A stretch of 64,000 nucleotides of DNA from Magnetospira sp. QH-2 (GTDB lineage Bacteria; Pseudomonadota; Alphaproteobacteria; Rhodospirillales; Magnetospiraceae), in the NCBI RefSeq assembly GCF_000968135.1, contig NZ_FO538765.1, forward strand, positions 3,546,001-3,610,000, read 5' to 3'. Positions 26,905 through 33,839 of the stretch are shown piece after piece. A program made the translations under genes and the position numbers. The first letter of the stretch is position 1. Every line of letters begins with the position of its first letter. Under the pieces are notes generated by a model, which made no database searches, was not told where the DNA came from, and worked only from the letters and a program-made list of their open reading frames with translations.

Positions 26905-27154
26905 TGCGTCCGCCTCTCACCCGTCCGAGGACGAAGAAGAACAAGAAGGTGGTCAGGCCGCTGCCGATGGCCGCTTCTGTCATGGCCACGTCCGGCGCCG
27001 CCAGCAGCAGAAACTGCACCGAGGCAAACAGGCTTACCGCTCCGGCGGCCAGGATCGAGATCGGCAGGCTCCGTTTCCCCGACACTGCCAGAGTCGCGCC
27101 GACCAGCATCGCGGCCGTCAGCAACAGGCTCATGATTAAAGGGAGAAGACTCAT
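26897..27154 (-). CDS. MbhD-type (DUF4040) membrane subunit
   Basis: The 85-residue protein has two to three helices and the DUF4040/MbhD signature ASVQFLLLAAPDVAMTEAAIGSGL, here broken into its halves ASVQFLLLAAPDVAM and TEAAIGSGL. In Mrp antiporters this segment is part of the MrpA C-terminus; as a separate gene it is typical of Mbh/MBS systems. Overlaps with neighbours on both sides place it firmly in the operon. Confidence 0.85.
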   Translation of the reverse strand: MSLLPLIMSLLLTAAMLVGATLAVSGKRSLPISILAAGAVSLFASVQFLLLAAPDVAMTEAAIGSGLTTFLFFFVLGRVRGGRND

Positions 27155-27489
27155 GATTTTTCTCCAAGGTCTTCGGCCAGACGATCCACTTGGGTCTCCT
27201 GGGCGGGCTTGATGCCGCTCCGATGGGCGGCGCGCGCCAGAACCTGCGAAGACAGCGGGTTGGTGAACATCAAGAACAAACCGATCAACAACAGCTTGAA
27301 AGCCCAGTCCGGCTGCATCAAACCCGCACCGAGCAAGGTCAGCATGGTGCCCAAGGTCGTGGCCTTGGTTCCGGCCTGAATGCGGTTGAAAATATCAGGC
27401 ATGCGGGTCAGACCGAGACCACCAAGAAGCAGGAACGTGGTTCCGGCCACCAAAACGATGCCACCGGCAATATCGAGCGAGGACTCCAT
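27151..27489 (-). CDS. mrpG: MrpG subunit
   Basis: The 112-residue protein has three helices and the MrpG signature GGLGLTRMPDIFNRIQAGTKATTLG at residues about 23-47 (GLTRMPDIFNRIQA shown as the key part). MrpE, F and G form a group at the sodium-translocating end of the membrane arm. It overlaps the MbhD-type gene by four bases and touches MrpF by one base. Confidence 0.9.
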   Translation of the reverse strand: MESSLDIAGGIVLVAGTTFLLLGGLGLTRMPDIFNRIQAGTKATTLGTMLTLLGAGLMQPDWAFKLLLIGLFLMFTNPLSSQVLARAAHRSGIKPAQETQVDRLAEDLGEKS

Positions 27490-27752
27490 CAGTCGGTTCC
27501 CCTTTCCAGATAGCGGGCGACGACGATCACGCCCAGGAAGGACAACAAGGCATAGACCAGCGCCACATCCAGGTAGACCACCCTCTGCTCCAACAGCGCC
27601 AGCAGCACGATGCCGGTGATGGCAACAATGGTCAGCACATCAAAGGCAATAACCCGATCAACGGCCACGGGGCCCCGGATAAAGCGCAGCAACGCCAGCA
27701 GAAAGGCCGTACCGGCCAGACCCGCCGCCACAAGGATCAGGATCTCAACCAT
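27489..27752 (-). CDS. mrpF: MrpF subunit
   Basis: The 87-residue protein has three helices with the MrpF marks FIRGPVAVDRVIAFDVL near 24-40 and a conserved YLDVALVYALLSFLG helix. It overlaps MrpE by eight bases and abuts MrpG (one-base overlap), so E, F and G are translated as a block. Confidence 0.9.
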   Translation of the reverse strand: MVEILILVAAGLAGTAFLLALLRFIRGPVAVDRVIAFDVLTIVAITGIVLLALLEQRVVYLDVALVYALLSFLGVIVVARYLERGTD

Positions 27753-28257
27753 ACATGACCTCCAGATAGCGCTCGAACCCGGCTACGATTGTCTCGGTCG
27801 CCTGGTCCACATCCGCCGTTTCCATGCTCACCCAGTGCACGTACAGCCACTCGTCTTGCAATTCCACGGTCAAAGTGCCGGGGGTCAGGGTGATGGCATT
27901 GGCCAGCAGAAGCCGACCCATGCGGCTTTGCAGCTTGGTGCGCACCTTCACGATGCCCGGGTTCACGGGCAGGCTCGGCGACAATACGATAAACGCCAGG
28001 CGGAAATTGGATTTAACCAGTTCCTTCAAAAAATAAAGGATGAAAAGCAAAGTGGCGGGAATGGCCGCTGGAACCAGTCGGTAATCCGACAAAAAAGAAA
28101 GGCCGTTACGGAAAAAAACGGTAATGACAAAGGCCGCCACCAGCCCGATCAGTAATGTGTCCGATTCCAAATTACCGTTCAGCAAAATCCAGAATAAAAT
28201 TAGAGTCAAAAACAGCTCGGCCGAGTAGATGAAACGGCTTGGAACGTTTGTGTCCAT
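27745..28257 (-). CDS. mrpE: MrpE subunit, first gene of the operon
   Basis: The 170-residue protein has two or three N-terminal helices and a soluble C-terminal domain with ANAITLTPGTLTVEL and LYVHW, typical of MrpE. In known Mrp and MBH/MBS structures E, F and G surround the sodium/proton path. It is the first of 13 same-strand genes ending with the ferritin-like gene at 17129; all junctions after it are overlaps or gaps of at most six bases. The presumed promoter is in 28258-28738. Confidence 0.9.
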   Translation of the reverse strand: MDTNVPSRFIYSAELFLTLILFWILLNGNLESDTLLIGLVAAFVITVFFRNGLSFLSDYRLVPAAIPATLLFILYFLKELVKSNFRLAFIVLSPSLPVNPGIVKVRTKLQSRMGRLLLANAITLTPGTLTVELQDEWLYVHWVSMETADVDQATETIVAGFERYLEVMYG

Positions 28258-28738
28258 GTAACCTTACCTTCGCTCTGGGTCCAATGTGGATATACGTACC
28301 ACACCAGACGCCCCCTTGACCGGATGAACTCGGATAGCTTTTTGTCGTAAACTGACCGGTCCAATATCATTGATCGAGCCCCGAACGTGTGGCGCTCATG
28401 CCGGTATATTATAATATATTAGGGAGTGATCATATAATGAAATGTTGCTGTGCACACAAGTATTTTTGACATGACAGCCTTGATTGAACCGCAACTCGAA
28501 GGTATCTCCCTGGAATAAGGGAGAGAATCAGGCTCAATCGTGATCGGGTCGCGGCAACGGTAGAATCCCCGAAAGCCCGGATCAACGGAATCAGGCCGTT
28601 AGTTGACCTGTTCCGGGCGCTCTTTGCGGGTCAAGCTGACTGGATCACGTCGTGTTTGATCGGATTCGGTCAAACATGAAAAACGGGATCGATTCCAATA
28701 AAGTCGCGGAGGTTGACCGGGTACAATTGCACCCGGCC
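28258..28738. other. Leader region of the Mrp/MBS-like operon
   Basis: No credible intact gene lies here. An AT-rich island (tatattataatatatta, about 28404-28420) lies 150 bases upstream of mrpE and could hold its promoter, but no clear -35 was found. Two hairpins are visible: TCTCCCT/AGGGAGA near 28504-28525 and a longer imperfect one at 28575-28618. A segment at about 28644-28676 resembles one near 30845-30873 upstream of slyD. The last about 70 bases read on the minus strand look like a gene tail (ending RDFIGIDPVFHV, stop) cut off by the repeat at 28739. Confidence 0.4.
28575..28618. repeat. Imperfect long hairpin in the operon leader
   Basis: GCCCGGATCAACGG pairs with CCGTTAGTTGA...TCCGGGC: the outer seven bases and an inner TCAAC/GTTGA match perfectly, with a five-base bulge (CCTGT) on one side. 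Lacking a T-run, it is not a classic terminator. Confidence 0.45.
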
Positions 28739-28755
28739 TGCGTTAGCAGGCTGCT

Positions 28756-28999
28756 TCTGTAATCGAGTCATTTGAGTCAAGCTGATTTCCAAGCCGTCGG
28801 TTTGAACCTGGGGTATGTGGCGCCCTTTGCTTCTGTCCGCGGTCGACGTCGTCGCCGCATGATGGGGATCAAGGGGGATCGGGTGCAGCAATCTGAAAAG
28901 CGTGGTCTTACGCCACTGCAGCCTGCGCGCTGTCATCCGAGCCCCGCGCGTCGCCACGCGTCCTGGCCGCCCTTCAGGCGATCTCGGTTTTCGTTGTGT
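28756..28999 (-). ncRNA. Candidate bridge-RNA region of IS110 copy 1
   Basis: The 244 bases downstream of the transposase are the longest non-coding part of the element (the upstream part has only 113). In IS1111-type elements the bridge RNA is made from this 3' region. The region is the same in both copies apart from one substitution (28813 G versus 62493 T). No RNA structure was computed. Confidence 0.35.
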
Positions 29000-30031
29000 T
29001 TAGATGGCGGTCTCCTCCTTGCGGTACTGGAAGTCCGTGCCGTCGATCCACATGCGATGCATGATTACGGCGAGACGCCGGGCAACGGCGACCTTGGCGC
29101 GTTTCATCCCGCGCCTTTTGGCGACCGCGAGCCCCCAGTGTTTGAGCCAGGACCAACGGCGGGTTCGAGTGAGAAGTGCATTGGCGGCCTCGAACAAAAG
29201 CCAACGAACCATGGCATCTCCGCACTTGCTGATGGGGCCGCTTCGGTCCTGCTCTCCCGAGGCGTATCTGCGTGGGACAAGCCCGAAGTGGGCGCCGACC
29301 ATGACCGACTTTTGAAACCGTTCCGGCACGTCGAGTCCTGTCCTGAAAGCGAGGGCGGTAACCGGGCCGACGCCGGGAACGGTCATCAGGCGCCGGCAAA
29401 CGCTATCATCGCGCGCAGCGGCATGAACCTGCCGGTCGAGCTTGTCGAGTTGTTCGAGCAAGGCTTGGCGCGCAAGCAAGAGCGGCTCGGCGGCTGCGCT
29501 GAGGTGCGGGTTATCAGCCGTCAATTCCCGAACCCGCGCCGCGAAAAGGCGTCCGCGCGCCATACCGACCTTGAGGCCGAAAGCTTTCAATGTTCCTCGT
29601 ACCGTATTGGACAACTGACGGACCTGATGAACCAGGGTCTCCCGATGGGTCAGCACCATCCGGAGCTCCTGACTGCGCGCGGTCTTGACGTGGGTCGCGC
29701 GGTACAAACCGGTCCGCATCGCCTGGCTGATCAAGCGGGCGTCGCGACGGTCCGTCTTGACTGGGCTGGCGCTGGCAAAGGCCTTCATTTGCCGGGTCTC
29801 GATACAAATCACAGGGAGGCCCCGACTGGACAGTCCTGCGTACAGCCAAGGCGCCAGAGGGCCAGCTTCCAACCCAATTCGCGCAAAGCCACGCCCGCTT
29901 TCCTCGAGCCAAGTGGCGACCGCCTCGGGTGTGCTTGACACCTTGCCTTCGCGAATGACGGTTCCCTTTGCATCAATCTCACAGATCGAAATGCTTGCCA
30001 TCGATACGTCCATTCCAACAAAATACTCCAT
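29000..30031 (-). CDS. IS110-family transposase (DEDD), copy 1
   Basis: The 343-residue enzyme has the N-terminal RuvC-like DEDD domain (MEYFVGMDVS at the start, GLEAGPLAPWL near 50, KTDRRDARLI near 95) and the C-terminal Tnp20 domain (VPGVGPVTALAFRT...GLVPRRYASGEQ). The start at 30031 follows GAGGAG; an upstream in-frame extension lacks a ribosome site. IS110 recombinases work with a structured bridge RNA from the element's non-coding part, pairing with donor and target. The frame is intact, so the element may be active. Confidence 0.92.
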   Translation of the reverse strand: MEYFVGMDVSMASISICEIDAKGTVIREGKVSSTPEAVATWLEESGRGFARIGLEAGPLAPWLYAGLSSRGLPVICIETRQMKAFASASPVKTDRRDARLISQAMRTGLYRATHVKTARSQELRMVLTHRETLVHQVRQLSNTVRGTLKAFGLKVGMARGRLFAARVRELTADNPHLSAAAEPLLLARQALLEQLDKLDRQVHAAARDDSVCRRLMTVPGVGPVTALAFRTGLDVPERFQKSVMVGAHFGLVPRRYASGEQDRSGPISKCGDAMVRWLLFEAANALLTRTRRWSWLKHWGLAVAKRRGMKRAKVAVARRLAVIMHRMWIDGTDFQYRKEETAI

Positions 30032-30309
30032 AGCTGGTCTCCTCTGTTCCATGTCCAGGAATTGACCCGGATACTTGATCAAGACCGAGTGTGGAGACCA
30101 GCTGACTGTTTAGGCAATCCCTGACTGCTCGATTACCGCCATCTGAAAAAGTCCGATTTCGAGCCTGTGCCAACACATGCCTCGACAAGCTCAGCATGAG
30201 GGCCTTTGAATTCTCAACAGGTTAGCCTCATCCTGAGCTTCCTCATCCCGAGCTTGTCGAGGGACGAAGGGCGAGGCGGGCCGTAGGACAACACTTTTTC
30301 AGCAGCCTG

Positions 30310-30819
30310 TTAGATCGGTACCTTGCGGCTTCCACCGACATCAGGTTCCGGGACGATGGCGCCGCCGAATTCGATCTCCTCGTCGGTGGCATCACGGACA
30401 GTCAGAACTTCCAGCTTGAAGATCACAAGGCGACCGCAAAGCGGGTTATTGCCATCGACCGTGAGAGTCTTGTCGTCCATGCGGGTCACGATGAAGTTCC
30501 GCGGCTCACCTTTTTCATTTTCCATGGTAATGGTGGTACCGATTTCCCGATATGGTTCGGGCACGTTTTCGATCTTGTCGGTAAAAACCAGGGATTCATC
30601 CCGGGCGCCGTAAAGCGTGGTGCAATCGATGGGCACCTCGATGATGTCGCCGGTTTTCTTGCCTTCCAGCTCCAAGGTGACACTCTTGTCCAGGGCGCAA
30701 TCCTGACCATGAACATAGCCGATGGGATATTCGACCGCGACCAGGGTGTCCCCGGACTTCTGATCGATCACCTTGTAGCTGAGCTCGACGAATTTGTTGT
30801 CTTGAATGGTTTCGCTCAT
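30310..30819 (-). CDS. slyD: SlyD-like FKBP-type peptidyl-prolyl isomerase
   Basis: The 169-residue protein has the FKBP/SlyD fold marks YKVIDQKSGDTL, then PIGYVHGQ near 33 and a long insert-in-flap-like middle region, ending with LEVLTVRDATDEEI. SlyD proteins catalyse proline isomerisation and chaperone metalloproteins. The stop codon TAA belongs to the end of the MITE-like repeat, so the original C-terminus may have been longer; SlyD tails often carry a metal-binding His/Cys stretch, absent here. It lies downstream of aprMBA and the 117-residue gene on the same strand. Confidence 0.8.
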   Translation of the reverse strand: MSETIQDNKFVELSYKVIDQKSGDTLVAVEYPIGYVHGQDCALDKSVTLELEGKKTGDIIEVPIDCTTLYGARDESLVFTDKIENVPEPYREIGTTITMENEKGEPRNFIVTRMDDKTLTVDGNNPLCGRLVIFKLEVLTVRDATDEEIEFGGAIVPEPDVGGSRKVPI

Positions 30820-30917
30820 TTCACATCACAATCCGGGTTCTCGGTCACGTCGTGCTTGATCGGGTTCGATTCATCGCGAGTAACGTGATCCGTATCATTG
30901 GGGTCGCGCACGCCCAT
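30816..30917 (-). CDS. Possible 33-residue ORF coupled to slyD
   Basis: A short acidic frame (MGVRDPNDTDHVTRDESNPI...) starts at 30917 and its TGA overlaps the slyD ATG (ATGA). No clear ribosome site precedes it. A related DNA segment exists near 28644-28676. It may be a coupling leader or chance. Confidence 0.3.
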   Translation of the reverse strand: MGVRDPNDTDHVTRDESNPIKHDVTENPDCDVK

Positions 30918-30942
30918 CAGGTTCAATGGAACCCGACCGGGG

Positions 30943-31296
30943 CTAGAAGACCGAGGCACCAAAAATCTTGATGGCCTGTTGCTCATCGAAGCCGAGGACC
31001 AGACGACCGAGCCACTCACCTTCCTTTTTCGTGCTGCGAACACGATACAGAACGGTTACATGCTCGCCACGGCGAATCATGCCGAGGTAGTCGTAGACTT
31101 CGGAAAGGCTCCGTGTCAGCTCGCTTTTCGCGAACTGCTTTCCCACTTCGACTTCGTTCAACCCTTGGATCAGGCTGTTGTGGAAATTGCGGATGAATTT
31201 TCCATACTTCCCTTCGTTGGAAGCCCGGACAAGCTCGGTCCACATGGGCTCGGCAACGGCCAGGATTTCTTCATCGGTGAGTTCGATAATGTTCAT
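30943..31296 (-). CDS. Conserved-looking hypothetical protein, 117 residues
   Basis: I do not recognise the family. The protein is soluble, charged and likely helical at the start (ELTDEEILAVAEPMWTELV), with a beta-rich second half (VTVLYRVRSTKKEGEWLGRLVLGFDEQQ) and no cysteines. It lies on the apr strand, 128 bases after aprA beyond two hairpins, and before slyD. The balanced composition and clean start (GAGGA upstream) suggest a real gene. A role near sulfur metabolism is only positional. Confidence 0.6.
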   Translation of the reverse strand: MNIIELTDEEILAVAEPMWTELVRASNEGKYGKFIRNFHNSLIQGLNEVEVGKQFAKSELTRSLSEVYDYLGMIRRGEHVTVLYRVRSTKKEGEWLGRLVLGFDEQQAIKIFGASVF

Positions 31297-31340
31297 AAGA
31301 GTCCTCAGTCACGCTGGTAGGGCAATTTTGTAGGGGCATA

Positions 31341-31374
31341 AAAAAAGATCAACACGTCAATGCTGATCTTTTTT
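31341..31374 (-). terminator. Bidirectional-type terminator after aprA
   Basis: AAAAAAGATCA and TGATCTTTTTT form an 11-bp stem with a 12-base loop. Read on the minus strand it ends in a T-run, so it can stop transcription leaving aprA before the 117-residue gene. Confidence 0.85.
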
Positions 31375-31381
31375 CAAACCC

Positions 31382-31412
31382 CCGGCAGAAGTTCAACGGG
31401 AACTTCTGCCGG
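31382..31412 (-). terminator. Strong hairpin directly after aprA
   Basis: CCGGCAGAAGTTC and GAACTTCTGCCGG give a perfect 13-bp stem with a 5-base loop, 13 bases past the aprA stop. It has no T-run of its own and may protect the 3' end of the apr mRNA or act with the next hairpin. Confidence 0.75.
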
Positions 31413-31424
31413 ATGTCTTGAAAG

Positions 31425-33314
31425 TTACTCGGCGGCGTCGGCGGCAGGCTCTTCGACGTCGACCAAGTGATACAAGGGTGCCTTCTCCATGGTGTATTCA
31501 CCGGTCTTCGGATCACGACGGGACACAGTCAGAACGTGCCAATTCTCGTCATCCAGCTTCAGGGCGTCACCACGGTAGTAGTAGCCCGGCCAGCGGGTTT
31601 CCTTGCGGAACAACGTGTGCTGCATAACACACTCCGAGGTCCGGTGACGATGCTTGACTTCCCAAGCACGCAGCAGTTCGTGAGTGTCCTTGGCCGCAAT
31701 CTTCTCGAGATCTTCTTCCATGATCTTGAGCTTCTTGAGACCGATGCTCAGCAGCTTGTCGTTGGTCATGTAGTTGACCGTCACGCCGCCGCAGTATTCG
31801 TCCATCAGCTTTTGCAGACGGTCGAGAGACTGACGCGGGTTGTGGTAGTTCGGGTTGACCTCGCCAGCCACGATATCGTTCCGGTGGACCTTGTAGTGTT
31901 CCATCGGCCGGAAGACTTCTTCCTTCAGCTTGGCGATGGTTCCCTCGGATACGCGGATGCCTTCGGCCTTGCCATCGTCGATATACTTGCAAGCATTCTT
32001 GGCGGCAATACGGCCTTCGGTGAACGAACCGGAGGAGAACGCGTGCGGCGTACCGCCGACCGCGTCACCGGCACCAAACAGGCCTTCGACGGTCATCATG
32101 CGGTTGTAGCCCCACTGATACTCGGGCGGGGAAACATCCGACGGCCCGGAGCACCAGGCGCCGCAACCGGTGGCATGGGAACCCATGACATACGGCTCGG
32201 AGGTGGTCAGTTCCGGGTTTTCGTTCTTCGGATCCACATCGGTGGCGGCCCACAGAACGGCCTGACCAACGGTCATGCCGAGGAAGTTGTGCCAACCGAT
32301 TTCTTCCAGATGCGGATCTTGGAACGAGTGCATGGTGATCATATGGATCGGTCCGCGGCCCGCATTCACCTCATTGATGATCGCGTGGTTACGCAGGCAG
32401 GTCGGGATCGGACGGTGCGTACGGTGAGAAACCTCCGGATCCAGGTATTCCTTGCCAACCATTTCCTGGAGGGCGGGGAACCACTTGGATTCGTACTCTT
32501 CGCCATAAGCGTTCTGGGTGTAGGCCTTCAAGTGCAGGAAGTAGGCGCCAACCGGGCCGTAACCATCCTTGAAGCGGGCCAGAACGATCCGGTTTTCCAT
32601 CTGGGTCATCTTGGCGCCTGCGTTGATCATCAACGCATAAGCGGAACCGGACGACCACGGGGCGTACCAAACACGACCGGCACCCTCACCGACGGAACGC
32701 GGCTTGAACAGGTTGGACGCGCCACCCGCACCGCAAACCACGGTCTTGGATTTGAACACATGGAAGTCACCCGTGCGAACGTTGAAGCCAACAGCACCGG
32801 CAACGCGGTTTTCCTTGGCTTCATCCATCACCAGATGGGTGATGCAGACACGGTTATAGACCTTGTCGGCCGACTTTTTCGCGGCTTCGGCCACGATCGG
32901 CTTATAGGATTCACCGTGGATCATGATCTGCCAACGGCCTTCACGCAGGAACGAACCCTTTTCCAGGTCGCGCATCAGCGGCAGGCCCCACTCTTCGAAT
33001 TGGTGGACAGCGGAGTCAACATGGCGAGCCATGTCGAACAGCAGATCTTCACGCACCATGCCCATCAAGTCGATACGGGCGTAACGCACGTGATCTTCCG
33101 GGTTGTTTTCACCCCAACGGGTGCCCATGTAGCAGTTGATGGCGTACAGACCCTGAGCCACGGCACCGGAGCGATCGATGTTGGCCTTTTCGGCAACGAC
33201 GATCTTCTTGTTTTTACCCCAGTAGCGGGCTTCGAAAGCGGCACCCGTGCCGCCAAGGCCGGCACCAGCGACGAGAATGTCGATGTTGTCTTCGACGATT
33301 GTTTTGTAAGCCAT
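31425..33314 (-). CDS. aprA: Adenylylsulfate reductase alpha subunit
   Basis: The 629-residue flavoprotein has the N-terminal FAD motif DILVAGAGLGGTGAAFEA (about 11-28), the AprA-specific NCYMGTRWGEN segment and an intact C-terminus, the normal length for AprA. It interconverts sulfite plus AMP and adenylylsulfate. In sulfur oxidisers it runs in the oxidative direction and passes electrons through AprB to the membrane. Its ATG overlaps the aprB stop by one base. Partner AprM rather than QmoABC suggests the sulfur-oxidising lineage. Cytoplasmic face of the membrane. Confidence 0.95.
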   Translation of the reverse strand: MAYKTIVEDNIDILVAGAGLGGTGAAFEARYWGKNKKIVVAEKANIDRSGAVAQGLYAINCYMGTRWGENNPEDHVRYARIDLMGMVREDLLFDMARHVDSAVHQFEEWGLPLMRDLEKGSFLREGRWQIMIHGESYKPIVAEAAKKSADKVYNRVCITHLVMDEAKENRVAGAVGFNVRTGDFHVFKSKTVVCGAGGASNLFKPRSVGEGAGRVWYAPWSSGSAYALMINAGAKMTQMENRIVLARFKDGYGPVGAYFLHLKAYTQNAYGEEYESKWFPALQEMVGKEYLDPEVSHRTHRPIPTCLRNHAIINEVNAGRGPIHMITMHSFQDPHLEEIGWHNFLGMTVGQAVLWAATDVDPKNENPELTTSEPYVMGSHATGCGAWCSGPSDVSPPEYQWGYNRMMTVEGLFGAGDAVGGTPHAFSSGSFTEGRIAAKNACKYIDDGKAEGIRVSEGTIAKLKEEVFRPMEHYKVHRNDIVAGEVNPNYHNPRQSLDRLQKLMDEYCGGVTVNYMTNDKLLSIGLKKLKIMEEDLEKIAAKDTHELLRAWEVKHRHRTSECVMQHTLFRKETRWPGYYYRGDALKLDDENWHVLTVSRRDPKTGEYTMEKAPLYHLVDVEEPAADAAE

Positions 33315-33796
33315 TAGTAGTACACCCCTTCCTTCATCACGAGGCCGTTGGATTCCAGGGTATGCAAGTCGCCGTCATCCATGCGGATGTACTTCGGCTC
33401 GTTGTACAGCAGCTGACTATCGCGCTGTTCCTTGGACGGCTCGGGCGCATTCTTCAGCTGAGGAATGCAAGTCCCCCATGGCTTGGTGGTGATCGGAGCC
33501 AGCAGGTTGAGGTCTTTCTTGCCGTTGCGGAATTTGATCCGCCAGGCAATGACACCTTTTTCCTCGTCCCGCACAGCGCGAACGCTGTGACCGAGCGGCG
33601 CAAAGTCCGCATAGCCGCGCACGTCGATGGCGTTTTGCGGGCAAGCCTTCACACAGGAATAGCATTCCCAGCACATGTTCGGCTCGATGTTATAGGCACG
33701 ACGATAGGTCTTATCGATGTGCATGATGTCGGACGGGCAGATATCAACGCAGTGACCGCAGCCGTCGCATCGTGTCATATAGACAAAGGTAGGCAT
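33314..33796 (-). CDS. aprB: Adenylylsulfate reductase beta subunit
   Basis: The 160-residue protein is the ferredoxin-like beta subunit, with CxxCxxCxxxC motifs for two [4Fe-4S] clusters (RCDGCGHCVDICP near 9-21 and MCWECYSCVKACP near 41-53) and the long C-terminal tail that wraps AprA. It relays electrons between the AprA FAD and the membrane partner. It sits between aprM (43-base gap) and aprA (one-base overlap). Confidence 0.95.
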   Translation of the reverse strand: MPTFVYMTRCDGCGHCVDICPSDIMHIDKTYRRAYNIEPNMCWECYSCVKACPQNAIDVRGYADFAPLGHSVRAVRDEEKGVIAWRIKFRNGKKDLNLLAPITTKPWGTCIPQLKNAPEPSKEQRDSQLLYNEPKYIRMDDGDLHTLESNGLVMKEGVYY

Positions 33797-33839
33797 AATT
33801 CGTTTCCTTCCCTGTTAGAAAGAATCTTTCAGGTTTGAT

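Larger units (their letters stand above)
28756..30144 (-). mobile_element. IS110-family insertion sequence (IS1111-like ends), copy 1
   Basis: The element is 1389 bp, one transposase gene plus non-coding ends. It interrupts the repeat at ...GGCTG-CT, and CT occurs again before GAAAAAGT at the right end (30143-30144), so the core dinucleotide is CT. Subterminal inverted repeats GTAATCGAG (28759-28767) and CTCGATTAC (30128-30136) lie three and about six to eight bases from the ends, an asymmetry typical of the IS1111 group. No target duplication beyond CT is seen. A copy with at least three substitutions lies at 62436-63824. Confidence 0.88.
28739..30312. repeat. MITE-like palindromic repeat, copy 1, interrupted by IS110
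   Basis: The outer parts (28739-28755 and 30145-30312) join to a repeat of about 170 bases also seen at 35514-35640 and 62419-63971. Its ends are inverted repeats built on TAACAGGCTGCTGAAAAAGT, and its body holds a long palindrome with CTTCGACAAGCTCAG and CTGAGCTTGTCGA arms. The right end supplies the TAA stop of slyD. Confidence 0.75.

Noticed and set aside
19428-28257. A NiFe hydrogenase of the Mbh/Ech type.
   Set aside because: The large subunit lacks the C-terminal DPCxxC and one N-terminal cysteine, and no hyp maturation or HycI-type protease gene is nearby.
17129-28257. A standard complex I (nuoA-N) or a standard Mrp antiporter (mrpA-G) operon.
   Set aside because: NuoA, E, F, G, I and J are absent, and mrpA is split in the Mbh manner; NuoBCDH would not occur in a plain Mrp operon.
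28480-28640. A riboswitch in front of the Mrp operon.
   Set aside because: Hairpins are present but no conserved box of a known riboswitch class could be recognised.
28772-29938. A 388-codon plus-strand frame in IS110 (and its copy at 62452).
   Set aside because: Antisense to the transposase, which has clear DEDD and Tnp20 motifs.
31467-33317. A 616-codon plus-strand frame.
   Set aside because: It is exactly antisense to aprA; no family features.
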